DNA of 64,000 nucleotides from Chryseosolibacter sp036402115 (GTDB lineage Bacteria; Bacteroidota; Bacteroidia; Cytophagales; Cyclobacteriaceae). Positions 43,363 through 52,078 of this stretch are shown in pieces; positions within the stretch are counted from its first letter, which is position 1; the number at the start of each line of letters is the position of its first letter. The translations under genes and the position numbers were made by a program. The notes beneath the pieces were generated by a model, which saw nothing but the letters and a program-made list of their open reading frames with translations, was not told the origin of the DNA and made no database searches. The stretch is taken from positions 1-64,000 of the forward strand of contig DASWTM010000021.1 in NCBI GenBank assembly GCA_036402115.1, written 5' to 3'.

Positions 43363-45321
43363 ATGCAGGATTTTTCCGCCCTGGCAGCAGGGCTTATCAC
43401 CTTTGTTGGGATTGGTGCGCTTCCTGTTTACTGCTTGCTGCGTTTGTTAGGCATTAATGGCAGGGCTCTAGCCCTCATCACTGTTGGGTATGCTCCGGTT
43501 TCGCTGGCTGTATTCAACACGGTCAATGTACTGGCAGGCATTCAAAGCACTATTCTCCAGTACATTATTCCTGCATTGTTACTCGCACTACTCGGAGTAA
43601 TGCTAAAGAGACGCTCAATCCAATTCTTTGAGAAGAATCAAGAGCGCGCTGTCGAGAAAACATTTTTATTTGGACTAATCTTTGGGTTCGCCTATTGGCT
43701 ATTAGCATTTACCAGTACGTTTGGCGAGGGAGTTTCATTAAACTTTGATGTTGTCTGGAATCTTGGATTCGTTGCTGAATTAAAAAATCATTTTCCTCCA
43801 AAGGATCCACACTGGTATCAGGACAGTTACTTTATTTATCACTCGCTAACCAATATGTTTCAGGCTGGCCTCTCAAATTTTGCTGGCATCGATACGCTTG
43901 CAACGCTTAAGCTGGCAAACCTCCTGACTGCGTTGACACTCTTTATCTGCATTGCGCTGTTCATTACAAATGATTACGTTTTGCCGGGCTTATTAATTTT
44001 TGTCATCCTGCTCATAACCTCCTTTGCAGAAGAATGGACTGTGTTCCGGGCATTTCATTTTCACATCTCGAATCAGGCGGCATCTACGTTCTACTGGTCG
44101 TTGCCGATTTTTGTGACGAGCCTGTACGTCTGGCAGATCTCCGATCGTTTGCGACATACATTGCCCATGCATCATTTCGCTCTACTTGTTTTTGCGTACG
44201 CATTTACCAGTTACTTCGCGAAGGGCTCATTCATGAGCGTTTTTGTTGCACTAGAATTTTTCAGCTTCATCCGGTTTGTCGTGCAAAAAAAAGTTTGGCA
44301 ACCCTCTTTCTTCAAATTGCACATTCGGGAGTTTATCTCGTTTGCTTTCTGCCCAGCCTTTTTTGCTCTTTTTGCTTTTTTAAGTCAGACCAATACAACT
44401 ATTGCAGTGTTTTTCGGAATTGAAACGCGTGATTTTGCGAATTTTAATTCCTGGAATCCGCTTCTTCCGCTGGCAGCAGTGTATTTACCTGCTGCGCTTT
44501 TACTCACTATTAGCTTCAGGACCCTTCGGGCGATCCGATGGGACTTTCTGCTCTGCAGCTTGTTGAATTTTTTCGTGTTCTTTGTCATGAAGCACGAAGG
44601 CTATTCCGACCTGTATTTCGCGTTCAATGCTATTTTGCTGAACATCCTTTTCATTCTTTCAGCCGACATTCCGCGAAAGCTCGTTAATTTTTTTTCCGCG
44701 TATTTGCTTTGTGGCTTTTGTCTTTGGTACGGTGTTCAGGCTGACTGGATAAAAGGGTTTACACCCATGAAGATATCGTTTGAGAATGTCTATCACACCA
44801 CTACTTCTAACGGCACGATTCCAACGGAAGAGCTTGAAGAGTACCAGACGCTATCCAACAAACTTCCGGCAAATGCGCTGATCGCTGCACCCGCGCAAAG
44901 TGCTGCGCGATTCTTTCTTTATTCTGCCTTCCTGCAGAGGCGAATCTGGAATGAATGCCCCATATATGCACAAAACGTTCTCAATGTTTATGTCCCGGAA
45001 CGGCTCTTTATGGCGAGTGAAAAATTTTTACCGGATTCCCTTCCGCCACTACCAGACAATACGCGATACTATAACGCAACGTTGGTGGACCGCACGACAC
45101 TCCAAATTGACAGTTCGCGCTATGAAAACCCGGCATTGCGTTACATGCAATATGACTCGTGCGTGTTCAGCCAGCTTTCTGCAGATCAGTGTGAACGCAT
45201 AGCAAGAGGAAACCAATGGACCCATATTATTGTAAAGACGGAGGATCTCGTAAGGATTAATTCCTATATGAAGGGACTAAAACGCGATGGCGGAAAATTC
45301 ATAACCGTGTTCGAATTATAA
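43363..45321 (+). CDS. Large GT-C-like integral membrane protein
   Basis: A 652-residue protein with about twelve or more helices in the first 460 residues and a soluble C-terminal domain. A loop near residues 128-160 reads NFDVVWNLGFVAELK, then FPPKDPHWYQDSYFIYHSLTN. The FPP-x-DP-H-W-Y and Y-H elements recall DUF2298 and other GT-C enzymes that use polyprenyl-linked donors. I therefore call it a probable membrane glycosyltransferase, but there is no clear family match. It is followed by an HTTM protein and a GtrB-like GT2, a likely functional set. Confidence 0.55.
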   Translation: MQDFSALAAGLITFVGIGALPVYCLLRLLGINGRALALITVGYAPVSLAVFNTVNVLAGIQSTILQYIIPALLLALLGVMLKRRSIQFFEKNQERAVEKTFLFGLIFGFAYWLLAFTSTFGEGVSLNFDVVWNLGFVAELKNHFPPKDPHWYQDSYFIYHSLTNMFQAGLSNFAGIDTLATLKLANLLTALTLFICIALFITNDYVLPGLLIFVILLITSFAEEWTVFRAFHFHISNQAASTFYWSLPIFVTSLYVWQISDRLRHTLPMHHFALLVFAYAFTSYFAKGSFMSVFVALEFFSFIRFVVQKKVWQPSFFKLHIREFISFAFCPAFFALFAFLSQTNTTIAVFFGIETRDFANFNSWNPLLPLAAVYLPAALLLTISFRTLRAIRWDFLLCSLLNFFVFFVMKHEGYSDLYFAFNAILLNILFILSADIPRKLVNFFSAYLLCGFCLWYGVQADWIKGFTPMKISFENVYHTTTSNGTIPTEELEEYQTLSNKLPANALIAAPAQSAARFFLYSAFLQRRIWNECPIYAQNVLNVYVPERLFMASEKFLPDSLPPLPDNTRYYNATLVDRTTLQIDSSRYENPALRYMQYDSCVFSQLSADQCERIARGNQWTHIIVKTEDLVRINSYMKGLKRDGGKFITVFEL

Positions 45322-45333
45322 AAAGGAATAAAC

Positions 45334-46851
45334 ATGCTGAAGCTGTCATTGGTCGATCGTCTGAACAAAGTAGGATTTGGCGCGCAGGCAGTCCAGGAGG
45401 AACTGAAAAAGGCCGCTGTGCTGAGAATCATTCTGGGCATATTCATGTTCGTAAGGTTTGCTGAGGTATCACATACGGTATTTGTCCTTTACGGTCCAAA
45501 TGAAACTTTTTGGACGTCTGTTTTTGTCTTGATGGCGATCACGCTTTTTACTGTTGGTCTGTTCACGCCAATTGTTACCCTCGTACTCATCTTTTGCATG
45601 CGGTGGTTTGAACTTCAGCTTCATATTACCAACCTCGGTTCAATTGTCGTCATTTTTGCACTTGTTGTTCTCGTTATTATCAATCAGGGTACTTATTATT
45701 CGCTTGACGCGCTGCTCATGCGGAAGCGAAATTGGGTGGGTCGAACCATGCAGCAACTTTACGGAATCATTGGTACCCCCTCGCGAGAGGACCTTACCAA
45801 AGCTTTTTTTCTCGGGTTTCTCTTCTACGCCCTGATTAGTCTGGGTGCTGCATTATTCCATTTCGAAGATGATTACTGGAAGTCTGGTGTGACCCTGAAG
45901 AGCCTGCTTACAAACTCGTTTTTGTGTAAACATTACACGTGGTTTCGTCATTTGGAGGATTCTAACCAGGCACTATTTTCGTTTATGTCGGCCAGCGGAG
46001 GATTGCTTCAGGGAATATTTCAGTTAGCAATGATCCCGTTAATATTTTTCCGATGGGGTCGGATTTTCATTGTTGTGTGGGGATTTATCTTTTTCATCAT
46101 CTCGTTCTTTCTAATCAACCTATCGTATCTGCCCTCAATTGAAATTCTTTTTTGGATTCTGATTTTCTGGAGGTGTAAGTCGCGCGGGTCAATGACGGAT
46201 CCTTTGCCAGACACGTATGCCAGACGGCCGATGTCCGTGTTGTATAGCCTGTATGGAATTCTATTTGTGCTTTTTATCGTTGTTGATTTTCCAATTGTCA
46301 ACCGCGTTTTTAAGAATGTGTTGGGGGAAACTATTCCGGCTGCAACACGATTTGTGTTGTATAAGCATTACCTGATTATTCCCGATGTTTTTAACCGCAC
46401 GGATTTGTCAATGGGCGACCATTGGGCCGTAGTAACACGATACTACAACAGTGAATGGCAAATTGTTCCGCTGGTCGATGAGCATGGTTCTCGCCTCAAT
46501 TATCAGAATTTTGATATCCTTAACTTTACAAACCATAATTCCGATGTGTTGTACTTTGCAACAACACTATCCCATCGAAGAAGTGCGATTTACGCCACTG
46601 ACTTTGTAGCTTTTTATGAAAATCCAAACAGCACCGGATTTCAATATATCAACACGGTAGCGAAATATGATCGCGAGTATCTTGGGCTTGATTCAACAGT
46701 TTGGTATCATGTCGCGGCTTACCGATCTAACAGTTCAAGTGTAAGGCTTTGGGAAAAGGATCTTGACCGTCATAAGCCGGGAATTGTTTATTCAAGAGCA
46801 TTTCGATTCGAGGGTGACGAGTTGAAACCAATGTCTGTTTTACCAAAATGA
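45334..46851 (+). CDS. HTTM-domain membrane protein of unknown function
   Basis: A 505-residue protein with about nine helices in the first 330 residues, then a soluble domain of about 170. The N-terminal half (LRIILGIFMFVRF, then GLFTPIVTLVLIF) resembles HTTM proteins, the horizontally transferred membrane domain related to vitamin-K-dependent carboxylase. HTTM is not known in typical O-antigen clusters. The soluble C-terminus is rich in aromatic residues and predicted beta strands. An AAAAGGAAT sequence precedes the ATG. Function is unknown; its position between GT-C-like and GT2 genes suggests a glycan-related role. Confidence 0.6.
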   Translation: MLKLSLVDRLNKVGFGAQAVQEELKKAAVLRIILGIFMFVRFAEVSHTVFVLYGPNETFWTSVFVLMAITLFTVGLFTPIVTLVLIFCMRWFELQLHITNLGSIVVIFALVVLVIINQGTYYSLDALLMRKRNWVGRTMQQLYGIIGTPSREDLTKAFFLGFLFYALISLGAALFHFEDDYWKSGVTLKSLLTNSFLCKHYTWFRHLEDSNQALFSFMSASGGLLQGIFQLAMIPLIFFRWGRIFIVVWGFIFFIISFFLINLSYLPSIEILFWILIFWRCKSRGSMTDPLPDTYARRPMSVLYSLYGILFVLFIVVDFPIVNRVFKNVLGETIPAATRFVLYKHYLIIPDVFNRTDLSMGDHWAVVTRYYNSEWQIVPLVDEHGSRLNYQNFDILNFTNHNSDVLYFATTLSHRRSAIYATDFVAFYENPNSTGFQYINTVAKYDREYLGLDSTVWYHVAAYRSNSSSVRLWEKDLDRHKPGIVYSRAFRFEGDELKPMSVLPK

Positions 46852-46862
46852 AATTGTGATCG

Positions 46863-47780
46863 ATGGTTAAATTCTCCGTAGTTAGTCCTGTGTACAAAGC
46901 TGAAACGACAGTAGAGGAACTTGTCAGGCAAGTCAAAGCTGCCGTGTCAAAAATTACTGAAGACTATGAAATAATTCTGGTCGATGACGGCAGTCCGGAC
47001 CAGTCGTGGCTGCGGATTGAACAGATTTGCGCAACGGAACCTTCGGTAAAGGGGATCAAGCTAAGCCGGAACTTCGGCCAACACTACGCAGTAACGGCAG
47101 GGCTGTGTGAAGCATCGGGCGACCTGATCTTGATTTTAGATTGCGACCTGCAAGATGATCCTGCTAATCTTTCTTTGCTGATGAACGAACACATCAAGGG
47201 AAATGAAATTGTTTTTACTACACGAATAAAGCGCAGGCACACATTGCGAAAGAGAATTTACGCAGGGATCTATAATGCATTATTCGGCTTTTTTTCAGAG
47301 CGGAGTTACGATGTCAATGCCGGATCGATGGTCCTGTTCACGAAAAAAGTGAAGGATAATATCATTCGGCTTCAGGACCGCGACCGACTTTATCTGCAAA
47401 TGTTGAAATGGGTTGGATTTACCAGTACATATGTTCCGGTTGAACACCGACCGCGTCATTCCGGCAAATCATCTTACAATATGGTGAAACTGCTGACGAT
47501 GGCGCTACAAGGTTGGACTTCACACTCCGACAAACTTCTCAAATTCTCCATCTATGGAGGTTTTATTCTTTCGTTCTTAACGTTTCTTATCTCCATTGTG
47601 ATTGTAATCCGATATTTCACAGAAGGTCTCCAACCAGGATGGCCGAGCTTGTTTATTGCAATCATGTTTTCGACCGGCCTGATTCTGATGAGCATTGGGA
47701 TCACCGGGATCTACATTGGTAAGATCTTTGAACAGTCAAAAAATCGCCCGCTGTATATCGTTGAGAAACGGGTTAATTGA
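46863..47780 (+). CDS. GT2 polyprenyl-phosphate glycosyltransferase, GtrB-like, second copy
   Basis: A 305-residue enzyme: FSVVSPVYKAETTVEELV, VDDGSPDQSW, LDCDLQDDPANL with the metal site, and HRPRHSGKSSYN as the characteristic basic motif. Two C-terminal helices (about residues 228-290) anchor it. Like the gene at 22077, it would charge undecaprenyl phosphate with a sugar for a GT-C partner in the periplasm. The GT-C-like protein at 43363 is a candidate partner. The ATG lies 11 nt after the HTTM gene stop, consistent with one operon. Confidence 0.88.
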   Translation: MVKFSVVSPVYKAETTVEELVRQVKAAVSKITEDYEIILVDDGSPDQSWLRIEQICATEPSVKGIKLSRNFGQHYAVTAGLCEASGDLILILDCDLQDDPANLSLLMNEHIKGNEIVFTTRIKRRHTLRKRIYAGIYNALFGFFSERSYDVNAGSMVLFTKKVKDNIIRLQDRDRLYLQMLKWVGFTSTYVPVEHRPRHSGKSSYNMVKLLTMALQGWTSHSDKLLKFSIYGGFILSFLTFLISIVIVIRYFTEGLQPGWPSLFIAIMFSTGLILMSIGITGIYIGKIFEQSKNRPLYIVEKRVN

Positions 47781-47782
47781 CG

Positions 47783-48472
47783 ATGAAGAAAATACTCATC
47801 ACACAATCGAATTATATTCCCTGGAAGGGGTTCTTCGATTCGATAGCCCTCGTAGACGAAGTTGTGTTGTACGATGATATGCAGTTCACCCGCAGGGACT
47901 GGCGCAACCGGAATAAAATAAAAACTGCGCACGGTCTCCTGTGGCTGACAATTCCCGTGGAAAGCAAGGGTAAGTATCATCAGAAAATTAATGAGACGTA
48001 TGCATCAAATGCGGAGTGGGCGGTGCAACATTGGAAAACGATAGTTCATAATTACCGGAAAACACCACATTTCGATACGGCTTCGTCTTTGCTGGAGCCC
48101 CTGTATACCAATATCACAACCAATAACTTGTCGGAAATTAATTATTGGTTTCTCTCATCCATCTGTCGTTGGATGGGCATCACTACACCAATCCGGTTTT
48201 CAACTGAGTATGTTCTCGAAGGCGATAAAACTGAGCGACTCGTTAATCTCTGTTTGCAATTGAACGCAACAGACTATTATTCTGGCCCGGCCGCCAAAGA
48301 TTACCTGGACGAAAATGTTTTCACTCGATCATCCATTAATGTCCATTACTTCGACTATACCGGGTATCCCGAATATCCGCAGTTCCATGGTGCATTCGAG
48401 CATGGCGTGAGTATCGTTGATCTGTTAATGCATACCGGGAACAACTTCCGCTTATTCATGAAATATCTTTAA
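47783..48472 (+). CDS. WbqC family protein
   Basis: A 229-residue protein starting KKILITQSNYIPWKGFFDSI, then VVLYDDMQFTRRDWRNRNKI, the defining N-terminal region of the WbqC family. WbqC-like proteins are frequent in O-antigen clusters and have a predicted thioredoxin-like or transferase role; the reaction is not established. The ATG at 47783 follows the GT2 stop by 2 nt, and the next gene starts 8 nt after its stop. The neighbouring methyltransferase and acetyltransferase suggest a sugar-modification module. Confidence 0.85.
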   Translation: MKKILITQSNYIPWKGFFDSIALVDEVVLYDDMQFTRRDWRNRNKIKTAHGLLWLTIPVESKGKYHQKINETYASNAEWAVQHWKTIVHNYRKTPHFDTASSLLEPLYTNITTNNLSEINYWFLSSICRWMGITTPIRFSTEYVLEGDKTERLVNLCLQLNATDYYSGPAAKDYLDENVFTRSSINVHYFDYTGYPEYPQFHGAFEHGVSIVDLLMHTGNNFRLFMKYL

Positions 48473-48480
48473 TTTCGCTT

Positions 48481-49095
48481 ATGGATAAGCTGTTGCTCGA
48501 GGTAGAACGCTACTACTCGGAAAAAATCCGAACTCATGGGAGTGTGCCCGCTGGTGTGGACTGGAATTCGGAAGACTCGCAGTTCACACGCTTCCTTCAG
48601 CTGCTGAAAATCGCGGATGGTGGTGAAAACTTTTCGTTGCTGGATTTTGGATGTGGTTATTGCGCCTTGTATTTCTACATGAAAAGCCGTTTTGAAAAAT
48701 TTTCGTACACAGGGTACGATATCAGTACGGCAATGCTGCAGGAGGCAAAACGTCTTACAGCGAATGAACCGGTTCAGCTGGTTGACAACGCTTCGAACAT
48801 AAGTGCACATGATTTTACGGTTGCCAGCGGAATCTTCAACGTCAGGCAAAACAGTTCTGAAACAGACTGGCAGAATTATGTACTAGAAACCCTTCAGCAG
48901 ATAAATTCCGTTTCGCGAAAAGGGTTTTCTTTTAATATGCTTACTTCCTATTCCGATGACGAACGCAAGAAAAGCTACTTATACTATCCGGACCCCGCTT
49001 GGTTCTTTGATTACTGTAAAAAGAATTTTTCGAAACAGGTAGCACTCCTGCACGACTATAATCTATTCGAATTCACAATACTGGTGCGAAAGTGA
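48481..49095 (+). CDS. Class I SAM-dependent methyltransferase
   Basis: A 204-residue enzyme. Motif I is LLDFGCGYCALYFYM, strand 2 ends YTGYDISTAML, and the motif IV region reads FTVASGIFNVR. The C-terminal TYSDDERKKSYLYYPDPAWFF and the short hydrophobic end are unusual and may define substrate. It overlaps the acetyltransferase by GTGA. WbqC, methyltransferase and NeuD-type acetyltransferase in a row point to processing of one sugar. The target atom is unknown. Confidence 0.8.
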   Translation: MDKLLLEVERYYSEKIRTHGSVPAGVDWNSEDSQFTRFLQLLKIADGGENFSLLDFGCGYCALYFYMKSRFEKFSYTGYDISTAMLQEAKRLTANEPVQLVDNASNISAHDFTVASGIFNVRQNSSETDWQNYVLETLQQINSVSRKGFSFNMLTSYSDDERKKSYLYYPDPAWFFDYCKKNFSKQVALLHDYNLFEFTILVRK

Positions 49096-49757
49096 ACAAG
49101 CAAAAACTTATAATTTTCGGAGTTGGCGACATTGCACAGATTGCAAAATACTACTTCGATACCGACTCAACATTGCGAGTCGAAGGATTTACGGTCGATC
49201 AGGCATATGTCACGGAGAAGACATTTGAAGGGTTACCTGTAGTGCCCTTCGAACATGTGGAACGGATCTATCCGCCTGCTGAATTTCAGCTGTTCATTGC
49301 CGTGAGTTATAAGAAAATGAACAAGTTTCGTGAGCAGAAATATATAGAAGGCCGGCAAAAAGGGTATGCGCTGGCCTCCTATATCAGTTCGCGATGCACA
49401 TACCTCTCTCAACACAAGCCGGGTGATAATTGCTTTATCTTCGAGAACAACACAATTCAACCCTTTGTAAAAATTGGATCTAACGTCACACTATGGAGTG
49501 GCAATCACATCGGCCATCACTCGACCATCGAAGATCATAACTTTATCAGCTCGCATGTTGTGGTCTCGGGGCACTGTCACATTGAACCCAATTGCTTCCT
49601 CGGTGTTAACGCTACGATTCATAACAACATAAGAATTGCTCGGGAAAATCTTATCGGAGCTGGGGCAATCATCAGTCAGAATACCCGCCCGCAGGAAGTG
49701 TACCTTCCGGCTAAAAGCACGTTGTATACAAAAAAAAGTAATGAACTTAAATTCTGA
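49092..49757 (+). CDS. NeuD/PglD-like sugar acetyltransferase
   Basis: A 221-residue protein with a PglD-type N-terminal Rossmann-like domain (LIIFGVGDIAQIAKYYF) and a left-handed beta-helix of hexapeptide repeats (about residues 112-210). HIGHHSTIEDHNFISSHVV contributes histidines of the kind used for general base catalysis in PglD, LegH and NeuD. It could acetylate the 4-amino group of a sugar in this block (a WecE-like aminotransferase follows), or supply the LegH activity missing from the legionaminate operon. The start is a GTG overlapping the methyltransferase stop. Confidence 0.78.
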   Translation: MNKQKLIIFGVGDIAQIAKYYFDTDSTLRVEGFTVDQAYVTEKTFEGLPVVPFEHVERIYPPAEFQLFIAVSYKKMNKFREQKYIEGRQKGYALASYISSRCTYLSQHKPGDNCFIFENNTIQPFVKIGSNVTLWSGNHIGHHSTIEDHNFISSHVVVSGHCHIEPNCFLGVNATIHNNIRIARENLIGAGAIISQNTRPQEVYLPAKSTLYTKKSNELKF

Positions 49758-49759
49758 TC

Positions 49760-50677
49760 TTGTTTCACTGGAAGAAAATTAAACTCATCGATATTCCACG
49801 CACCGGGTTTTCGTGGATGCACTCACATGCCGCGAATCCGTTTGCCGTTCCGTTGACGGACTCACTGCTTCGTATCTACTTTACCACCCGTGATGAATAC
49901 AGCAGGTCACACGTTGTATGGGCAGATGTGGATATCAACTTTGATGTCACCCAAATTTCACAACGACCGGTAATTGAACCGGGCACGCCAGGTTGTTTTG
50001 ATGATAGCGGTGCCGCAATGGGTTGTTACCTGGAGGTCATGCAACACCACTATATTTTCTATCTGGGCTGGAATCTTAAAATCACAGTGCCATGGCAGAA
50101 TTCGATTGGGCTTGCGATGCTTGACAATTCTACCGGACTGTTCCACAAAACTTCACGAGCTCCTTTGTTGGACAGGAGTGATGAAGATCCCTTTTCCATC
50201 TCCTACCCGTCTGTGTTATTCGAAGATGGTATGTTTAGAATGTGGTACGGATCGAACCTGGCGTGGGGGAAAGATGAAACTACAATGGATCACGTCATCA
50301 AATACGCCTACTCACGGGACGGTAAGAATTGGACGAGAACAAACAAAATATGCATAGACCTTCACGGAGCCGAAGAGTATGCGATCGCAAGGCCGTGCGT
50401 GCTCAAGATTGACGGCCTATACCGCATGTGGTATTCTTATCGTGGATCACGCGCGACCAAAGGCTACCGAATCGGCTATGCCGAATCAATGGACGGACTC
50501 ACCTGGAATCGGAAGGATGATAGAGCTGGCATCGATGTTTCCAAGGATGGGTGGGATAGCGAAATGATATGCTACGCTAATGTCTTTTTCTTTCGCAACA
50601 AATTTTACATGTTGTACAATGGTAACGGATACGGCAAAACAGGCTTTGGACTAGCAATTGAGGATGGAAGATTTTAG
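49760..50677 (+). CDS. Five-bladed beta-propeller glycosidase-like protein
   Basis: A 305-residue protein with repeated propeller-like motifs (YIFYLGWN, FRMWYGSN, YRMWYSYRG, FYMLYNGNG) as in GH43/GH130-like or glycosidase-superfamily folds. Each blade ends with the aromatic Y-x-G or W-Y-x-S pattern. It has no signal peptide, so it is cytoplasmic and not a secreted hydrolase. Related proteins occur in glycan clusters without a proven reaction. The start is a TTG at 49760. It overlaps the WecE-like gene by 14 nt. Confidence 0.65.
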   Translation: MFHWKKIKLIDIPRTGFSWMHSHAANPFAVPLTDSLLRIYFTTRDEYSRSHVVWADVDINFDVTQISQRPVIEPGTPGCFDDSGAAMGCYLEVMQHHYIFYLGWNLKITVPWQNSIGLAMLDNSTGLFHKTSRAPLLDRSDEDPFSISYPSVLFEDGMFRMWYGSNLAWGKDETTMDHVIKYAYSRDGKNWTRTNKICIDLHGAEEYAIARPCVLKIDGLYRMWYSYRGSRATKGYRIGYAESMDGLTWNRKDDRAGIDVSKDGWDSEMICYANVFFFRNKFYMLYNGNGYGKTGFGLAIEDGRF

Positions 50678-51815
50678 ACCAATAGGATTCAACAAACCCT
50701 TTCTTACCGGCAACGAGATAGCGTACATTCAGGAGGCCGTGAACAGGCGCAAGCTATCAGGCAATGGCCACTTTACTCAAAAATGTCATTCGTTTTTTGA
50801 GAACCGCTATGGGTTCAAAAAGTGCCTGCTGACGACTTCATGCACGGATGCCCTGGAGATGGCTGCATTGTTGATGAATATTCAGCCCGGTGATGAAGTC
50901 ATTATGCCCTCATACACTTTTGTGTCAACCGCGAATGCCTTTGTGCTGAGGGGTGCAAAAATTGTATTTGCCGATAGCCATGTTGAACACCCCGGTGTTG
51001 ACGAAGATCGCATCGAGGATCTTGTGACCTCGAAAACGAGGGCAATCATCGTTGTTCATTATGCAGGTTTTTCATGCGACATGGATAAACTTGCTGCGGT
51101 GGCGTCACGTCACAACTTGTTTATCGTGGAAGATGCAGCGCAAGCGATTGATAGCTTCTATCATACAAAAGCACTCGGAAGCATTGGGCACATCGCTGCT
51201 TTTTCTTTCCATGAAACCAAAAACATTATTTCCGGTGAGGGCGGCATGCTCGTGATCAACGATGAGCGGCTCGTGGATCGGGCCGAGAAAATCTGGGAGA
51301 AGGGTACCAATCGACTTGCTTTTTTCCGAGGCGAGGTGGATAAGTATAATTGGGTTGATGTAGGGAGTTCATTCTTACCTTCAGAAATAATTGCTGCATT
51401 CTTGTTTTCACAGCTTGAGCATCTTGATGTGATTCAGCGAAGAAGAAAGCTCATTTGGGAAAACTATTGGCGTCAGCTGACTGCAGGCGAGAAAGCGGGG
51501 TACTTCAGACTTCCGTATCAACCTCCGTATGCGACAAACAATTATCATATGTTTTACCTCGTTTGTCATTCGCTAGAGCAACGAACCCGGCTAATAGAAT
51601 ATTTAAAAGATCAAGGCATAAATGCCGTATTCCACTATCAATCTCTTCATAAAAGCCCTTACTACGCTAGCCTGCATGATGGCCGGCAGTTAACATTCTC
51701 GGATATGTTCTCCGATTGCCTGGTAAGGTTGCCATTTTACTACGAAATCACTTCGGAGCAACAGACATATATCGTGCAGCGTGTTCTTGATTTCTTTAGA
51801 TCTACCTTTCACTGA
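50664..51815 (+). CDS. WecE/RffA-like dTDP-4-amino-4,6-dideoxygalactose transaminase
   Basis: A 383-residue PLP enzyme of the DegT family. The N-terminus GFNKPFLTGNEIAYIQEAV, and SFHETKNIISGEGGMLVI with the PLP lysine, are the defining features of WecE/RffA, which aminates dTDP-4-keto-6-deoxyglucose. No RmlA or RmlB is in the window, so the substrate would come from elsewhere. The ATG at 50664 lies inside the propeller gene, giving probable coupling. It is the last gene of the second glycan block. Confidence 0.88.
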   Translation: MEDFRPIGFNKPFLTGNEIAYIQEAVNRRKLSGNGHFTQKCHSFFENRYGFKKCLLTTSCTDALEMAALLMNIQPGDEVIMPSYTFVSTANAFVLRGAKIVFADSHVEHPGVDEDRIEDLVTSKTRAIIVVHYAGFSCDMDKLAAVASRHNLFIVEDAAQAIDSFYHTKALGSIGHIAAFSFHETKNIISGEGGMLVINDERLVDRAEKIWEKGTNRLAFFRGEVDKYNWVDVGSSFLPSEIIAAFLFSQLEHLDVIQRRRKLIWENYWRQLTAGEKAGYFRLPYQPPYATNNYHMFYLVCHSLEQRTRLIEYLKDQGINAVFHYQSLHKSPYYASLHDGRQLTFSDMFSDCLVRLPFYYEITSEQQTYIVQRVLDFFRSTFH

Positions 51816-52051
51816 TTTGAAGTATTGCATATCAACCAACAATCACGCGTACGCAGCCGTAATCCGTACAAAGGACCATTTGGTGCAATGACAGGACAAT
51901 GACTTCGGTGAGTGTCATCTTCGATTGAATCAAAGAAGCCAAATTGTTCACATCCATTGGACGGCTTTTGCACATACTGCTAATGAATTACAGGCACGGA
52001 AAAATATAGCAAAGACTTTAGCTGAAACTCACCTTTTTTCATGAGATTCCT

Positions 52052-52059
52052 TAATTTTG
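52052..52059 (+). promoter_or_regulatory. Candidate minus-7 box for the WecA-like gene
   Basis: TAATTTTG matches TAnnTTTG 20 nt before the ATG at 52079. The run of Ts at 52034-52039 is too close for an ideal minus-33 box. The rest of the 263-nt gap (51816-52078) holds no gene that I can support. Confidence 0.45.
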
Positions 52060-52078
52060 CCGTCTTTAGACCCGTATC

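Noticed and set aside
51880..51930. Short direct and inverted repeats CAATGAC/GTCAT before the WecA-like gene
   Set aside because: The stem is only about 5 bp and imperfect; nothing more than chance is supported.
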